54,006 nucleotides of DNA from an uncultured Pelagibacteraceae bacterium. Its GTDB lineage: Bacteria; Pseudomonadota; Alphaproteobacteria; Pelagibacterales; Pelagibacteraceae. Positions 1-10,417 of the stretch are shown piece by piece. Both the position numbers and the translations under genes were made by a program. Position 1 is the first letter of the stretch, and each line of letters starts with the position of its first letter. Below the pieces are notes generated by a model. The model did no database searches. It saw only the letters and a program-made list of their open reading frames with translations, and was not told the origin of the DNA. Location of the stretch: NCBI GenBank assembly GCA_902522915.1, contig CABYXQ010000003.1, positions 1 through 54,006 on the forward strand. The letters are read 5' to 3'.

Positions 1-402
1 AAACAACCATATCGATCTATTCCACTAGATAAATTTAAAGATATAATTTCATCAAATTTTAATTTTTATTGTTTGCAAAGTGAGATTTGGGAAAGTGATC
101 AAAAAACTTTTAATGATTTAAATCTAGCAAATAAAGGTAATTTAAAATTTAAAGCTCTTAGTGCATTCATGATGAATTTAGATTTAGTTATATCAGCGGA
201 TACTTCAATACTTCATTTAGCTGCATCTTTAGGTAAAGAAACTTGGGGTGTGCTATCAATCGACCCCGATTGGAGATGGGGTAAATTTCATGAATTTTAT
301 AAGTATAAAAATTTGAAAATATATAAACAAAATAAATTTAATGACTGGAATGAAGTAATAAAAATAATTAACAAAGATCTTAAAGAAAAAATACAAACTT
401 AA
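1..402 (+). CDS. Glycosyltransferase family 9 (heptosyltransferase-like), C-terminal part, truncated by the window start
   Basis: Frame is open from base 1 into ORF 73..402; motif ADTSILHLAASLGKETWGVL is typical of the GT9 C-terminus. Confidence 0.8.
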   Translation, partial: KQPYRSIPLDKFKDIISSNFNFYCLQSEIWESDQKTFNDLNLANKGNLKFKALSAFMMNLDLVISADTSILHLAASLGKETWGVLSIDPDWRWGKFHEFYKYKNLKIYKQNKFNDWNEVIKIINKDLKEKIQT

Positions 403-441
403 TTTTAGATATTGTTAGGTTTGTATTTAAATAAAGTTTTT

Positions 442-2466
442 TTATTTTAATTTAAATGCTACCAATGCATTTCCTATATCTACTAGTTTAGGATAACTAT
501 CTTTCAAAACCCTACCCCCTGTTGAATGAACAATTATATATTGATCATTATTTGCAATATATGTTGTTGGTGGGGCTGAGCCTATAAATGGAAGTTCCTT
601 ACTAAAAAGAATTTCTCCATTATTCGAGTCAAATATATAAATTTTTTTATCTAGTGTTCCCGTTGCTATAATTATATTTCCACTTGTTGCAGTTGCACCA
701 CCGATATTTTCAGTTCCTGTTATCGGTATTCCCTTTTTTGTTAATTCATTATATTCACCAAAAGGCACTTGCCATATTATTTTTCCATTATTTAAATTTA
801 AAGCTGTTAGAGTTCCCCAAGGAGGTTTAATTGGTGGATATCCGTATTTGTCTTTAGCAAATTTGAATTTACTTTTATATTTTGGAATTAATTTATTTTT
901 ATCTTTATTTACATTTATTAGTTCACTTTCTACAAGCATATTGTTGCTTGTAATATACATGATACCTTTTTTTGAATCTACGCTAGCTCCTGGCCATTCT
1001 GCACCTCCATGAAAATTATATTGAAGACCTTTTTTGTTAATATGATGAGGTTCGTAGAAACCAAACGTATAGCTTGAATATTTTTGTTTTAGTCTCAACG
1101 CTTCGTCTTTGTCATAGGACCAAATATCATTAAGTTTAAAGACATTTCTTCCAAAAGGTTCTGGCAATATAAAATCTGCTTGATAAGGACTTGTTCTTTC
1201 ACCGGGAATTGTAGAGGTTGGAACTTTTCTTTTTATATAATCATATATTGGTTCTCCAGTAACTCGATCCAATATTAATGTATTTGCTCTTTTAGTAGGT
1301 ACAACAACAACATCTAACATTTTAGAGTCTTTCTTAATTTGAGTTAACATTGGAGGAGAAGGGATATCGTGATTCCAGATATCGTGTGATGTTTCTTGAA
1401 AATGCCATAGGATTTTTTTTTGTTCAATTGACAATGCTATCACACTGCTTGAAAATAAATTATCTCCTGGTCTTAAAGAACCATCGAAATAACTATGTGG
1501 GTTACCTGTTACAGTATATACAATCCCTCTATCTAAATCTGCAGATATCCCTCCCCATGGATTTGCTCCAGAGTTATTATATGATTTACCTCCTACTCTA
1601 TAGTTAAGTTTCTTATAATATTTTAACTTCCATTCAACTTTACCAGTATACAAGTTGTAAACTTCGAATGCTCTATCCCATGTTGCTAAAATAATTTTAT
1701 CTTTATAGACAACCGGTGGTAATACATTTAGACCTGTTCTAACTTGGCCCTTACTGCCAAAAGAAGATATCAGTTGTCCATTTTTTGGATCTAGTGCTAT
1801 TAATCTTTCTCTATTCGAAAATAATAACCGTGGATTTTCATTTTCACTTTTATTTCCTGCCCAATAAGTTAAACCTCGTCTAGCAACAGAATTTCCAAAA
1901 TTTTTAGATTTCCAAATTAGATTTCCAGTCACACCATCTATAGCAGCAATAAACCCTCCAGAAATTGGTGTATAAATAATACCATTCACTACTATTGGAT
2001 TTGCTTGAATATCTCCTTCAAAACCCTCAGATCTAAATATCCAAGCTACTTCCAATGCCGATGCATTTTTACTGTTTACTATATCAAGATTTGAAAAACG
2101 AATTGCATTATCATTTCCATGACTTTTGTACCAATTGTTTGTTATTTCTGGAACCTCATTTTTACTTATAGTGAAATTTTTATTACTTTTAATATTTATT
2201 TTATTTGGTAATTGTTTTCTGCTAACGCTATCTTCTATTGTCCAGTGATTTATGTGGGAACTTAAAAATTTAATGAAAATATTTTCTATCGTTTTGTCTA
2301 TTTTTGTATGTATCTTTTTTAGTAAATTATTGTTCAGATTTTTAAAAGAATAAGTGATACTACTTTGATTTATATAGCTCGTATCAATTTTTTTATAATC
2401 TTTCCAAATCCAAAAAATTAGAAAAAAAAAAGCAAGTATAAAAAATATAGATAATTTTTTTTTCAT
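442..2466 (-). CDS. PQQ-dependent dehydrogenase (quinoprotein beta-propeller, glucose-dehydrogenase-like), single N-terminal TM anchor
   Basis: Repeated propeller motifs (GVTGNLIWKSKN, ALDPKNGQLI, TALNLNNGKIIWQVPFGEY, FDSNNGEILFSKELP) and WHFQETSHDIWNHDIPSPPML. Confidence 0.85.
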   Translation of the reverse strand: MKKKLSIFFILAFFFLIFWIWKDYKKIDTSYINQSSITYSFKNLNNNLLKKIHTKIDKTIENIFIKFLSSHINHWTIEDSVSRKQLPNKINIKSNKNFTISKNEVPEITNNWYKSHGNDNAIRFSNLDIVNSKNASALEVAWIFRSEGFEGDIQANPIVVNGIIYTPISGGFIAAIDGVTGNLIWKSKNFGNSVARRGLTYWAGNKSENENPRLLFSNRERLIALDPKNGQLISSFGSKGQVRTGLNVLPPVVYKDKIILATWDRAFEVYNLYTGKVEWKLKYYKKLNYRVGGKSYNNSGANPWGGISADLDRGIVYTVTGNPHSYFDGSLRPGDNLFSSSVIALSIEQKKILWHFQETSHDIWNHDIPSPPMLTQIKKDSKMLDVVVVPTKRANTLILDRVTGEPIYDYIKRKVPTSTIPGERTSPYQADFILPEPFGRNVFKLNDIWSYDKDEALRLKQKYSSYTFGFYEPHHINKKGLQYNFHGGAEWPGASVDSKKGIMYITSNNMLVESELINVNKDKNKLIPKYKSKFKFAKDKYGYPPIKPPWGTLTALNLNNGKIIWQVPFGEYNELTKKGIPITGTENIGGATATSGNIIIATGTLDKKIYIFDSNNGEILFSKELPFIGSAPPTTYIANNDQYIIVHSTGGRVLKDSYPKLVDIGNALVAFKLK

Positions 2467-2627
2467 AGATGAGATTTGTACTAATATTTATTGTCTAAAA
2501 CGTTTTATTTTAATTGTTATAATATACTAAAATAAATCTATTAAGCTATTGGGTTAAGATGTCTCTTTTGTTAGTTGTACTATTTTTTTTTAATCCTTTA
2601 TTCTGCTCATATCATAAAGAAAATTTT

Positions 2628-2792
2628 CTAATTTAACATATAAATTATTGCCATAATTATAATTACTACTATAGCCCATAAAGATAGATTTTTTAGAAAC
2701 TGTTTCAGTTTAGAGTTTGATTGTAAAAAAGCTGGGAGCACTAAAATAAGAACTCCTATCATGAATACTACAGGTAAAATCTTATCCATTAT
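2628..2792 (-). CDS. Small membrane protein of unknown function (about 54 aa from the internal ATG)
   Basis: Two hydrophobic stretches (VVFMIGVLILVLPAF, LWAIVVIIIMAIIYML); start overlaps the stop of the upstream gene by a few bases. Confidence 0.55.
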   Translation of the reverse strand: MMDKILPVVFMIGVLILVLPAFLQSNSKLKQFLKNLSLWAIVVIIIMAIIYMLN

Positions 2793-3795
2793 TTTCTGAA
2801 TTATATTGAGGGTGTTTAGATAGTGGACGATTTTTATGCTTAACAACTATCGAACCGTCTACAACTTTAATATCATAACCCCAATTATCCCATCCTTTCA
2901 TAGATAAAGACTCGCCAAGCTCATCTACAAGAGTTTTTGGGTAAACATAGCATCCTTCTTTATCTCCATATTGTTCTCTTGCTTTATCCATCTTTTTTTT
3001 AACTTCCATATGTAAATCTAATGGAACTTTTAAATCACGACCTAGTAAATAACTTAAATTCATATCTTTACATGCAAGATCCATTGTAAATCCAGCTTCA
3101 TATTTTTGATTAAAAATATGTGGAACAACTGTTTCCCAGGCAAAAGAGTTACCTGCTGAAACTCTTATAGCGTCAAAAAAATTTTCTAAATCTAGTCCTG
3201 CTCTTTTTGCAATCATCATACATTCAGATGCAGCAACCATATTAGTAAATGCAAGCATATTAGATACAACCTTTGCAATAGCACCAGCGCCTATATCTCC
3301 ACACAAAACAACTACTTCTCCTATTGCATCCTGTAAAACTTCTTTCCAAATTTTAAAAGTTTGTTTATCGCCTCCAGCTAAGCAAACCATATTATTATTT
3401 TGCAAAGCGTAAACTCCTCCTGTTAAAGTAGCCTCAAGCATTAAAACATTATATGTTGCAGCTTTACTTGATAACTTTTGTGTTTGTTTAAAGTCAGTTG
3501 TTGAAGTATCTATCCAAACCATATTAGGTGAAGCATTATGCAATAAACCATTTTTACCATCTACTACTTCGAGAACATGTTCAGGTTTCGGTAAACAAGT
3601 TAGTACTCCATTGCATTGGGAAGCTAAATCTTTTATAGAGCTAGCCGTAATGACATTTTTAGGTAGATCCTTTACTTTGTTATTATCAATATCAAAAGCT
3701 ACTAATTTATATTTCTTTGATTTATATAAATTATTTAAAATTGGTGCACCAGCATTTCCTAAACCAATAACTCCTAACGTTACAACATCATTCAT
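2782..3795 (-). CDS. NAD(P)-dependent 3-hydroxyisobutyrate dehydrogenase-family oxidoreductase
   Basis: N-terminal GVIGLGNAGAPILNNL Rossmann motif; family motifs GAGAIAKVVSNML and KDMNLSYLLGRDLKVPL. Confidence 0.85.
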   Translation of the reverse strand: MNDVVTLGVIGLGNAGAPILNNLYKSKKYKLVAFDIDNNKVKDLPKNVITASSIKDLASQCNGVLTCLPKPEHVLEVVDGKNGLLHNASPNMVWIDTSTTDFKQTQKLSSKAATYNVLMLEATLTGGVYALQNNNMVCLAGGDKQTFKIWKEVLQDAIGEVVVLCGDIGAGAIAKVVSNMLAFTNMVAASECMMIAKRAGLDLENFFDAIRVSAGNSFAWETVVPHIFNQKYEAGFTMDLACKDMNLSYLLGRDLKVPLDLHMEVKKKMDKAREQYGDKEGCYVYPKTLVDELGESLSMKGWDNWGYDIKVVDGSIVVKHKNRPLSKHPQYNSENNG

Positions 3796-3815
3796 AAGTT
3801 TTTCCTTTTAAGGTT

Positions 3816-4706
3816 TTAATCAAAATCAAACCATTCATTATATTTATCTTTATTAATTTTTATATAATTTGGCAGATTATCTAAGCTTACTCTTTCTAAG
3901 CTAAATTTATTATCATATTTTTCATCTATGGATGAATCTGATTTTGTAAAATGATTATAGTTTACATATTTTTGCTTAATTTTTTTTTTAATATCTTCAA
4001 TATCGATCTTTTTAGTTTCAAACTCCGAATGCATCTCATCATTTAAATACTTTTTAAGTAATTGTTCAGGTGTTTTTAAATTAGTAAAATGCCACCCTCC
4101 ATTTTCTACAATTTTTAAATCAATAAATTTAGAGTTAGAGAATAAAGTGTCTAATCTCAAAAAATTATATTTTTTTGGTTTTATATTTCGAAGCCATGAA
4201 ATACTTTTTAAATTTTTTTTTTTACATGCTTTGCTGCCGTACCAATCAAGTTTAGGGTAAGCTAAATTAAACTTATAATAATATAAATTTTGTTTAAACA
4301 AAATATGCTTTGATTTATTTACAAAAAAATTAATATTTTCTAAATTTGGGATTTCGTCATTATCGCTATAAATTATATAATCTTCGTCAGTCGCAAGGTT
4401 TAATCCTCTTATAATTTCATCTCTTTGAAATTCAATTCTTTTTATACTATTAGATCTTTTTATTACTCCGTCACTGTTATTTTGTTGAGCTTCTTCAACT
4501 GGATCTTTCTCAACCACAATATGAATAATTTTATCTTTAAATTTTTTAAAATTATTTGGATCAAATTTTATTTTCTTGCTATTGCCGCTATGAGTAAAAG
4601 TTGCCTCACTAACTACAAATTTATCAACAAATTCATTTAAAATATTAAATCTTAGGTCCATCATTAAATCTTCTTCAAAATATGTGGTGCAATCAAAGAT
4701 TTTCAT
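3816..4706 (-). CDS. Glycosyltransferase family 17-like protein
   Basis: MKIFDCTTYFEEDLMMDLRFNIL...DEDYIIYSDNDEIPN...GGWHFTNL pattern of the GT17 family. Confidence 0.75.
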   Translation of the reverse strand: MKIFDCTTYFEEDLMMDLRFNILNEFVDKFVVSEATFTHSGNSKKIKFDPNNFKKFKDKIIHIVVEKDPVEEAQQNNSDGVIKRSNSIKRIEFQRDEIIRGLNLATDEDYIIYSDNDEIPNLENINFFVNKSKHILFKQNLYYYKFNLAYPKLDWYGSKACKKKNLKSISWLRNIKPKKYNFLRLDTLFSNSKFIDLKIVENGGWHFTNLKTPEQLLKKYLNDEMHSEFETKKIDIEDIKKKIKQKYVNYNHFTKSDSSIDEKYDNKFSLERVSLDNLPNYIKINKDKYNEWFDFD

Positions 4707-4735
4707 TAATATTTATTTTATATGATTAATAAATT

Positions 4736-5179
4736 TTACCATTTAATATCATAATTTACTTTATAACTTGGAATTCTTTTTTTTAAATAATTTAAATCTA
4801 AAGCACAATCTTTGTAACCTTGAATAATAGTATGCAAATAAGTTGAGTTAGGTTTTTTTTTAAAATAAATTTTTTGAATATAAATCAATACTTTCTTTTT
4901 ATTTATTTTAAAATATTCTTTTTGATAATAATTATAATCTACACCCTCATAACCATCTAATTCTTTTTCATCCTGTTTTGATATTCTCCAAATTGCTCCA
5001 GGAACATTGAAGCTTTTATTTTTAACAACATTAGCATGACCATATATGGATCTATGAGTTTTATGACTAAAACAAAGATTAAAACCTTTCAAAGTAAATT
5101 TTTTTATAAAAGATGAGTCTTTGCATCTTTCAGCCATCTGTTTATGATTTAAATTACTGCCGTAAGCAAAATATAACAT
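4736..5179 (-). CDS. Gamma-glutamylcyclotransferase family protein
   Basis: N-terminal LYFAYGSNLN motif, VPGAIWRIS, ELDGYEGV. Confidence 0.85.
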   Translation of the reverse strand: MLYFAYGSNLNHKQMAERCKDSSFIKKFTLKGFNLCFSHKTHRSIYGHANVVKNKSFNVPGAIWRISKQDEKELDGYEGVDYNYYQKEYFKINKKKVLIYIQKIYFKKKPNSTYLHTIIQGYKDCALDLNYLKKRIPSYKVNYDIKW

Positions 5180-5931
5180 TAACGTTTTTCAGCTATTTGA
5201 ATATTTTTTTCTTTTACAAGTTTCATAATTTCTAAATTACAATTATCTATCTTATTTTGGTCAGTGCTCCTCATAACTATTGAAACTCCCAATTTACCAG
5301 CTTGAAAAAAAGGATAACTACCTATCTCTACTTCTTTATTTTTATCTTGAATACCGGTCAGTGATTTTGCTATTTCACTTTCAACTGTTCTTAAATTAAT
5401 TGTAAGACTTAAAATTGGTTCTCCTCCAATAATCTTATTTGTTATACCGCCTAGCATTGATTTTAAAATTGATGGAACCCCTGGTAAACAAAATACATTA
5501 TCAACGCAAAAACCTGGTGCCCCACTGGTAGGATTTAAAATTAATCCAGCATTCTCAGGCATCCAAACCATTTTTTGTCTGCCTTCATTAAATTCTCCAG
5601 GTTTGTAATATTGCTCAAGAATTTTAAAAGCTTCTTTATGAATTTCATATTTTAATCCAAAGGCTTTAGATATTGACTCAGCAGTTATATCATCGTGAGT
5701 TGGACCTATTCCACCTGTGGTAAAAACATAATCGAAAGTTGATCTGAAAAAATTTACAGTATCTATTATTGTTTTTTCAATATCTGGTATAACCCTAACC
5801 TCTTCTACTTTAACACCAATAGAATTAAGCCACGTTGCTAGTGTTGATGTATTACTATCTTGGGTTCTGCCTGATAAAATTTCATTACCAATTATTAGAA
5901 TTCCAGCATTAACTTTTGCTTTTTTTGCCAT
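5179..5931 (-). CDS. Competence/damage-inducible protein A-like molybdopterin-binding (MoCF) domain protein
   Basis: AGILIIGNEILSGRTQDSN, TTGGIGPTHDDIT, CLPGVP; no CinA C-terminal deamidase domain. Confidence 0.85.
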   Translation of the reverse strand: MAKKAKVNAGILIIGNEILSGRTQDSNTSTLATWLNSIGVKVEEVRVIPDIEKTIIDTVNFFRSTFDYVFTTGGIGPTHDDITAESISKAFGLKYEIHKEAFKILEQYYKPGEFNEGRQKMVWMPENAGLILNPTSGAPGFCVDNVFCLPGVPSILKSMLGGITNKIIGGEPILSLTINLRTVESEIAKSLTGIQDKNKEVEIGSYPFFQAGKLGVSIVMRSTDQNKIDNCNLEIMKLVKEKNIQIAEKR

Positions 5932-5951
5932 ATGAAATATATAATTTAGTA

Positions 5952-6650
5952 ATGGAATTTACCAATTCTTTAATAAAAGGCAAACTAATCAAAAGATACA
6001 AAAGGTTCTTTACTGACGTGCAATTAAGTAAAGAAATTGTCACAGCTCATTGTCCAAATACTGGTTCAATGAAAGGTTTGTTAGATGAGGGTAATGAAGT
6101 CTATTTATTACCAAATAATGATCCAAAAAGAAAACTTAAATTTGGACTTGAAATTATAAAATCTAGAAAAAATTTAGTAGGTGTTAATACTCATATGGCA
6201 AACAGGATAGTTGAACACGGAATTAAAAATAATTTAATAAAAGAGCTTAGTAATTACAACACTATTAAACCTGAAGTTTTTTTCAATAAAGAGACAAGAT
6301 TTGATTTTTTATTAGAGAAAAAGGATCAAAAAACTTTTATTGAGGTGAAAAATGTTACATTATTTAGAGAAAAAGAGACCGCAGAATTTCCAGATGCTCC
6401 AACAGCAAGAGGTATTAAGCATTTATTGACCCTTATTGATGCCATAAAAAAAGGATATAAAACTTATTTAATATTTTTAGTTCAAATCCAAAACATGGAA
6501 TATTTTAAAATAGCTAAAGATATTGATGAAGAATATTATAAAAATTATTTAAAAGCTAAAAAAGCTGGAGTAAATTTTTTAGCATACAGATGTGCTATAA
6601 ATTCAAAGAAAATTTTTATAGATAAAAAAATTAAAATTATTAATGACTGA
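5952..6650 (+). CDS. sfsA: DNA/RNA nuclease SfsA
   Basis: RYKRFFTDVQ, AHCPNTGSMKGL, TFIEVKNVTL, EFPDAPTARGIKHL; internal ATG chosen over the upstream start given in the ORF track. Confidence 0.9.
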   Translation: MEFTNSLIKGKLIKRYKRFFTDVQLSKEIVTAHCPNTGSMKGLLDEGNEVYLLPNNDPKRKLKFGLEIIKSRKNLVGVNTHMANRIVEHGIKNNLIKELSNYNTIKPEVFFNKETRFDFLLEKKDQKTFIEVKNVTLFREKETAEFPDAPTARGIKHLLTLIDAIKKGYKTYLIFLVQIQNMEYFKIAKDIDEEYYKNYLKAKKAGVNFLAYRCAINSKKIFIDKKIKIIND

Positions 6651-7413
6651 ATATAAAGAAAAATTTGAAAAAATGAGAATTGCTGGAAAACTTGCGGCAA
6701 GAACATTGGATATGTTAACAGAAAATATTAAGGAAGGTGTCTCTACAAATTATATCGATAAATTAGGATATGAATTTATAAGAGATAACGGAGGTCACTC
6801 AGCTCCGCTTTATTATAGAGGATTTACAAAATCTCTCTGTACATCTTTAAACCACGTTATCTGTCATGGAATACCGTCTGATAGAATATTACAAGATGGC
6901 GAAGCATTAAATATTGATGTAACCGCAATAGTTGATGAACACTACGGTGATACAAGTAGAATGTTTTGTATAGGCAAAACTCCTGTTAAACTAAATAATC
7001 TAATTGATGTAACATATGAGTCAATGATGAGAGCAATCAAGATTTTAAAGCCTGGAATTAAATTAGGTGACATTGGCTATGAAATTCAATCCTATGTTGA
7101 AGATAAAGGTTTTTCAGTTGTGAGAGATTTTTGTGGTCATGGCATAAGTACTACATTTCATGAACCTCCAAATATATTACATTATGGAAGTAAAAATTCA
7201 GGTATGGATCTAAGACCTGGTATGACTTTTACTATTGAACCTATGATTAATGCAGGTAAATATGATGTTAAAATGTTAAATGATGGATGGACTGCAGTTA
7301 CAAAAGATAAATCTTTATCAGCGCAATTTGAACATACATTAGGAATAACTGAAAATGGTTATGAAATTTTTACAGAATCTGCTAAGGGTTATTTAAAGCC
7401 CCCATACTTATAA
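6643..7413 (+). CDS. map: Type I methionyl aminopeptidase
   Basis: TSLNHVICHGIP, NIDVTAIVDEHYGDTSRMF, FCGHGISTTFHEPPNILHYG, GMTFTIEPMI. Confidence 0.95.
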   Translation: MTEYKEKFEKMRIAGKLAARTLDMLTENIKEGVSTNYIDKLGYEFIRDNGGHSAPLYYRGFTKSLCTSLNHVICHGIPSDRILQDGEALNIDVTAIVDEHYGDTSRMFCIGKTPVKLNNLIDVTYESMMRAIKILKPGIKLGDIGYEIQSYVEDKGFSVVRDFCGHGISTTFHEPPNILHYGSKNSGMDLRPGMTFTIEPMINAGKYDVKMLNDGWTAVTKDKSLSAQFEHTLGITENGYEIFTESAKGYLKPPYL

Positions 7414-7416
7414 TTA

Positions 7417-8709
7417 ATGATTAAAAGATACTCGCGAAAAGAATTAACTGATATTTGGTCAGAAGAAAATAAATATAAAATTTGGCTTGATGTCGAAGTA
7501 GCAGCTGCCCAAGCAATGGAAAAACTTGGTCAGATACCTAGAGGAGTTTCTTCAGTTGTAAGAAAAAAAGCTAAAATAAATGTAAAAAGAATTCATCAAA
7601 TTGAAGGACAAGTTAAACATGATGTGATTGCTTTTTTGACTTCAGTCACAGAAAAAGCTGGAATCAAAGCAAGATACTTGCATCAAGGAATGACGTCATC
7701 TGATGTATTGGACACTAGCTTTAACATTCAAATGGTTCAATCTGGAAAAATCATTCTAAAAGACATAGATCAAATTTTAAAAGTTTTAAAAAAACAGGCT
7801 AGAAAATATAAATTCACTCCCTGTATGGGAAGAAGTCATGGTATTCATGCAGAACCAATTACATTTGGATTAAAATTAGCTTCATTTTATGAGGAATTTA
7901 AAAGAAATAGAAAAAGATTAGAAGATGCAATTAATGAAGTTTCAACTTGTGCAATATCTGGTGCTGTTGGAACATTTGCTAATATAAATCCTAGTGTTGA
8001 GAAATATGTTGCAAAAAAATTAGGATTAAAGGTTGAGCCAATATCTACTCAAATTATTCCAAGAGATAGACATGCTTTTTATTTTTCAGTTCTAGGAATT
8101 ATTGCAGGATCTATCGAAAGAGTCGCTGTTGAGATAAGGCATTTACAAAGAACAGAAGTTTATGAATTACAAGAATACTTTTCAAAAAAGCAAAAAGGTT
8201 CTTCAGCTATGCCCCATAAAAAAAACCCTATATTAAGTGAAAACTTAACAGGTCTTGCAAGAATGGTTAGGAGTGCTGTAATACCTGCCTTAGAAAATAT
8301 TGCTCTATGGCATGAAAGAGATATTTCGCATTCAAGTGTTGAAAGAAATATTGGTCCTGATGCTAATATTACAACTGATTTTGCATTAGTGAGATTAACA
8401 AATATCCTTGATAATATGATTATATATCCAAAGAGGATGTTAGAAAATTTAAACATTACTAATGGGTTAATTTTCTCTCAAGAAGTTATGCTAGAATTAA
8501 CTAAATCTGGACTAAGCAGAGAACAATCCTATAGAATTGTTCAAAATTATGCAAAGAAATGCTTCTCAGAAAATTTAAATTTATTTGATGTGATCTCATC
8601 TGATGAGTTAATTATGAATAAAATCACTCCCAAAAAATTAAAATCAATATTTAGCTACGCAAAACACTTTAAAAATGTAAACTTTATCTTTAGAAGAGTT
8701 TTTAAATAA
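7417..8709 (+). CDS. purB: Adenylosuccinate lyase
   Basis: QGMTSSDVLDTS, GRSHGIHAEPITFG, GSSAMPHKKNPILSENL signature. Confidence 0.95.
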   Translation: MIKRYSRKELTDIWSEENKYKIWLDVEVAAAQAMEKLGQIPRGVSSVVRKKAKINVKRIHQIEGQVKHDVIAFLTSVTEKAGIKARYLHQGMTSSDVLDTSFNIQMVQSGKIILKDIDQILKVLKKQARKYKFTPCMGRSHGIHAEPITFGLKLASFYEEFKRNRKRLEDAINEVSTCAISGAVGTFANINPSVEKYVAKKLGLKVEPISTQIIPRDRHAFYFSVLGIIAGSIERVAVEIRHLQRTEVYELQEYFSKKQKGSSAMPHKKNPILSENLTGLARMVRSAVIPALENIALWHERDISHSSVERNIGPDANITTDFALVRLTNILDNMIIYPKRMLENLNITNGLIFSQEVMLELTKSGLSREQSYRIVQNYAKKCFSENLNLFDVISSDELIMNKITPKKLKSIFSYAKHFKNVNFIFRRVFK

Positions 8710-9494
8710 TGAAAAAAGGTAAAAAATTATATGAAGGTAAAGCTAAAATCATTTATGCAACAAATGATAAAAATTTAGTCATTCAATATTTTAAAGATGA
8801 CGCTACAGCTTATAATAATCAAAAAAAATCTACTATTGAGGGAAAAGGTGTTTTAAACAACAGAATATCAGAGCATATTCTCTCAAATTTATCTGAAGTT
8901 GGAATTAAAAATCATTTAGTAAAAAGAATTAACATGAGAGAACAGCTGGTTAAGCTTGTAGAAATTATACCTATAGAATTTATTGTAAGAAATATTGCAA
9001 CAGGATCATTGACTAAAAGACTAGGTATTGAAGATGGAACTGTTCTTGATAGACCTTTAATAGAATATTGTCTTAAAGATGATAAACTTGGAGACCCAAT
9101 AATTAGTCGTGAACATATTTTAACTTTTAATTGGCTTAATGATATGCAGCTTGATTGGATTGATGAGAATTTATCAAGATTAAATGACTTTCTTCAGGGA
9201 ATGTTCAGAGGTGTTGGTATAAAATTAGTAGATTTTAAAGTTGAATTTGGTTTTACAAATGAAAGTGGAAAAACTGAAATTGTATTAGCTGATGAGATAA
9301 GCCCTGACACATGTAGATTATGGGACTCACTTACAGACAAAAAACTTGATAAAGACAGATTTAGAAAAGACCTAGGTGATCTTATCCCAGCATATACAGA
9401 TGTAGCAAAAAGACTTGGTATACTTCATGAACAATCGAATGTTTCAGCAGTAAATGTTACAAAACTTTCATCAGTTAAGAGAAAACGTAAATGA
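8709..9494 (+). CDS. purC: Phosphoribosylaminoimidazole-succinocarboxamide synthase
   Basis: KLYEGKAKIIYAT, IPIEFIVRNIATGSL, LADEISPDTCRLWD. Confidence 0.95.
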   Translation: MKKGKKLYEGKAKIIYATNDKNLVIQYFKDDATAYNNQKKSTIEGKGVLNNRISEHILSNLSEVGIKNHLVKRINMREQLVKLVEIIPIEFIVRNIATGSLTKRLGIEDGTVLDRPLIEYCLKDDKLGDPIISREHILTFNWLNDMQLDWIDENLSRLNDFLQGMFRGVGIKLVDFKVEFGFTNESGKTEIVLADEISPDTCRLWDSLTDKKLDKDRFRKDLGDLIPAYTDVAKRLGILHEQSNVSAVNVTKLSSVKRKRK

Positions 9495-9733
9495 AGATTT
9501 CTGTAATTATTACACTTAAAAAAGACGTGCTTGATCCTCAGGGAAAAGTAATCCACCAAACCTTAGATGGAATGGGTTTTAATAATATCAATGAGGTAAG
9601 ACAGGGGAAGTATTTTGAAATAGATGCTAAAGAAAATGATCCAAAAAAAGCTAAAGATAAAGTTGAAGAAATGTGTAAAAAACTTTTAGCTAATCTTGTT
9701 ATTGAAAATTATAAAATTATTGATGCACAATAA
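9491..9733 (+). CDS. purS: Phosphoribosylformylglycinamidine synthase subunit PurS
   Basis: 80 aa; KKDVLDPQGKVIHQTLDGMGFNNINEVRQGKYFEID; lies between purC and purQ. Confidence 0.95.
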   Translation: MKISVIITLKKDVLDPQGKVIHQTLDGMGFNNINEVRQGKYFEIDAKENDPKKAKDKVEEMCKKLLANLVIENYKIIDAQ

Positions 9734-9736
9734 TTA

Positions 9737-10417
9737 ATGAAATCATCAGTCATTACATTTCCTGGTTCTAATTGTGATCGAGATATGGATGTAGCATTAA
9801 AAAAATTTGGTTTTAAAAACAAAATGGTTTGGCATGATGATGTTGAGCTTCCAAAAAGTGATTTAGTGGTTTTGCCTGGTGGTTTTTCTTATGGAGACTA
9901 TTTGAGATGTGGAAGTATGGCATCAAAATCCAAAATAATGACATCAGTAATTAACTTTGCAAACTCTGGTGGAATGGTCATGGGTATTTGTAACGGCTTC
10001 CAAATTTTAGTTGAAACAGGTTTAGTTCCAGGTGTTTTGCTAAGAAACAAATATTTGGAATTTATTTGTAAAAATGTTTTTGTAAAAATTAATAATAAGA
10101 AAAATACTTACTTTAAAAATATTAATAAAGTCTTAGAGTTTCATATTGCTCACAATGAAGGAAACTACTTTTGTACAAAAGACCAATTAAAAGAAATTGA
10201 AGATAATGAGCAAGTTGCAATTAATTATTGTGATAAAGACGGCAAAACTGAGGAGCAATTTAATCCTAATGGATCTATTAAAAATATCGCAGGTATCTTT
10301 AACAAAGAAAAAAATGTTCTAGGAATGATGCCTCACCCTGAAAGAATGATTGACCATTCTCTATCAGGTGAAGATGGATCACTTTTTTTTAATAATTTAA
10401 TCAATAATCTAAAATGA
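9737..10417 (+). CDS. purQ: Phosphoribosylformylglycinamidine synthase subunit PurQ
   Basis: [39 protein letters not shown]. Confidence 0.95.
   Translation: MKSSVITFPGSNCDRDMDVALKKFGFKNKMVWHDDVELPKSDLVVLPGGFSYGDYLRCGSMASKSKIMTSVINFANSGGMVMGICNGFQILVETGLVPGVLLRNKYLEFICKNVFVKINNKKNTYFKNINKVLEFHIAHNEGNYFCTKDQLKEIEDNEQVAINYCDKDGKTEEQFNPNGSIKNIAGIFNKEKNVLGMMPHPERMIDHSLSGEDGSLFFNNLINNLK

Noticed and set aside
2559-2636. 25-codon plus-strand ORF MSLLLVVLFFFNPLFCSYHKENFLI in the gap before the PQQ dehydrogenase
   Set aside because: Signal-peptide-like but very short, overlaps the end of a minus-strand gene and rests on a poly-T run; not enough support.
8160-8456. 98-aa minus-strand ORF opposite purB
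   Set aside because: Antisense to the purB signature region; no independent support.
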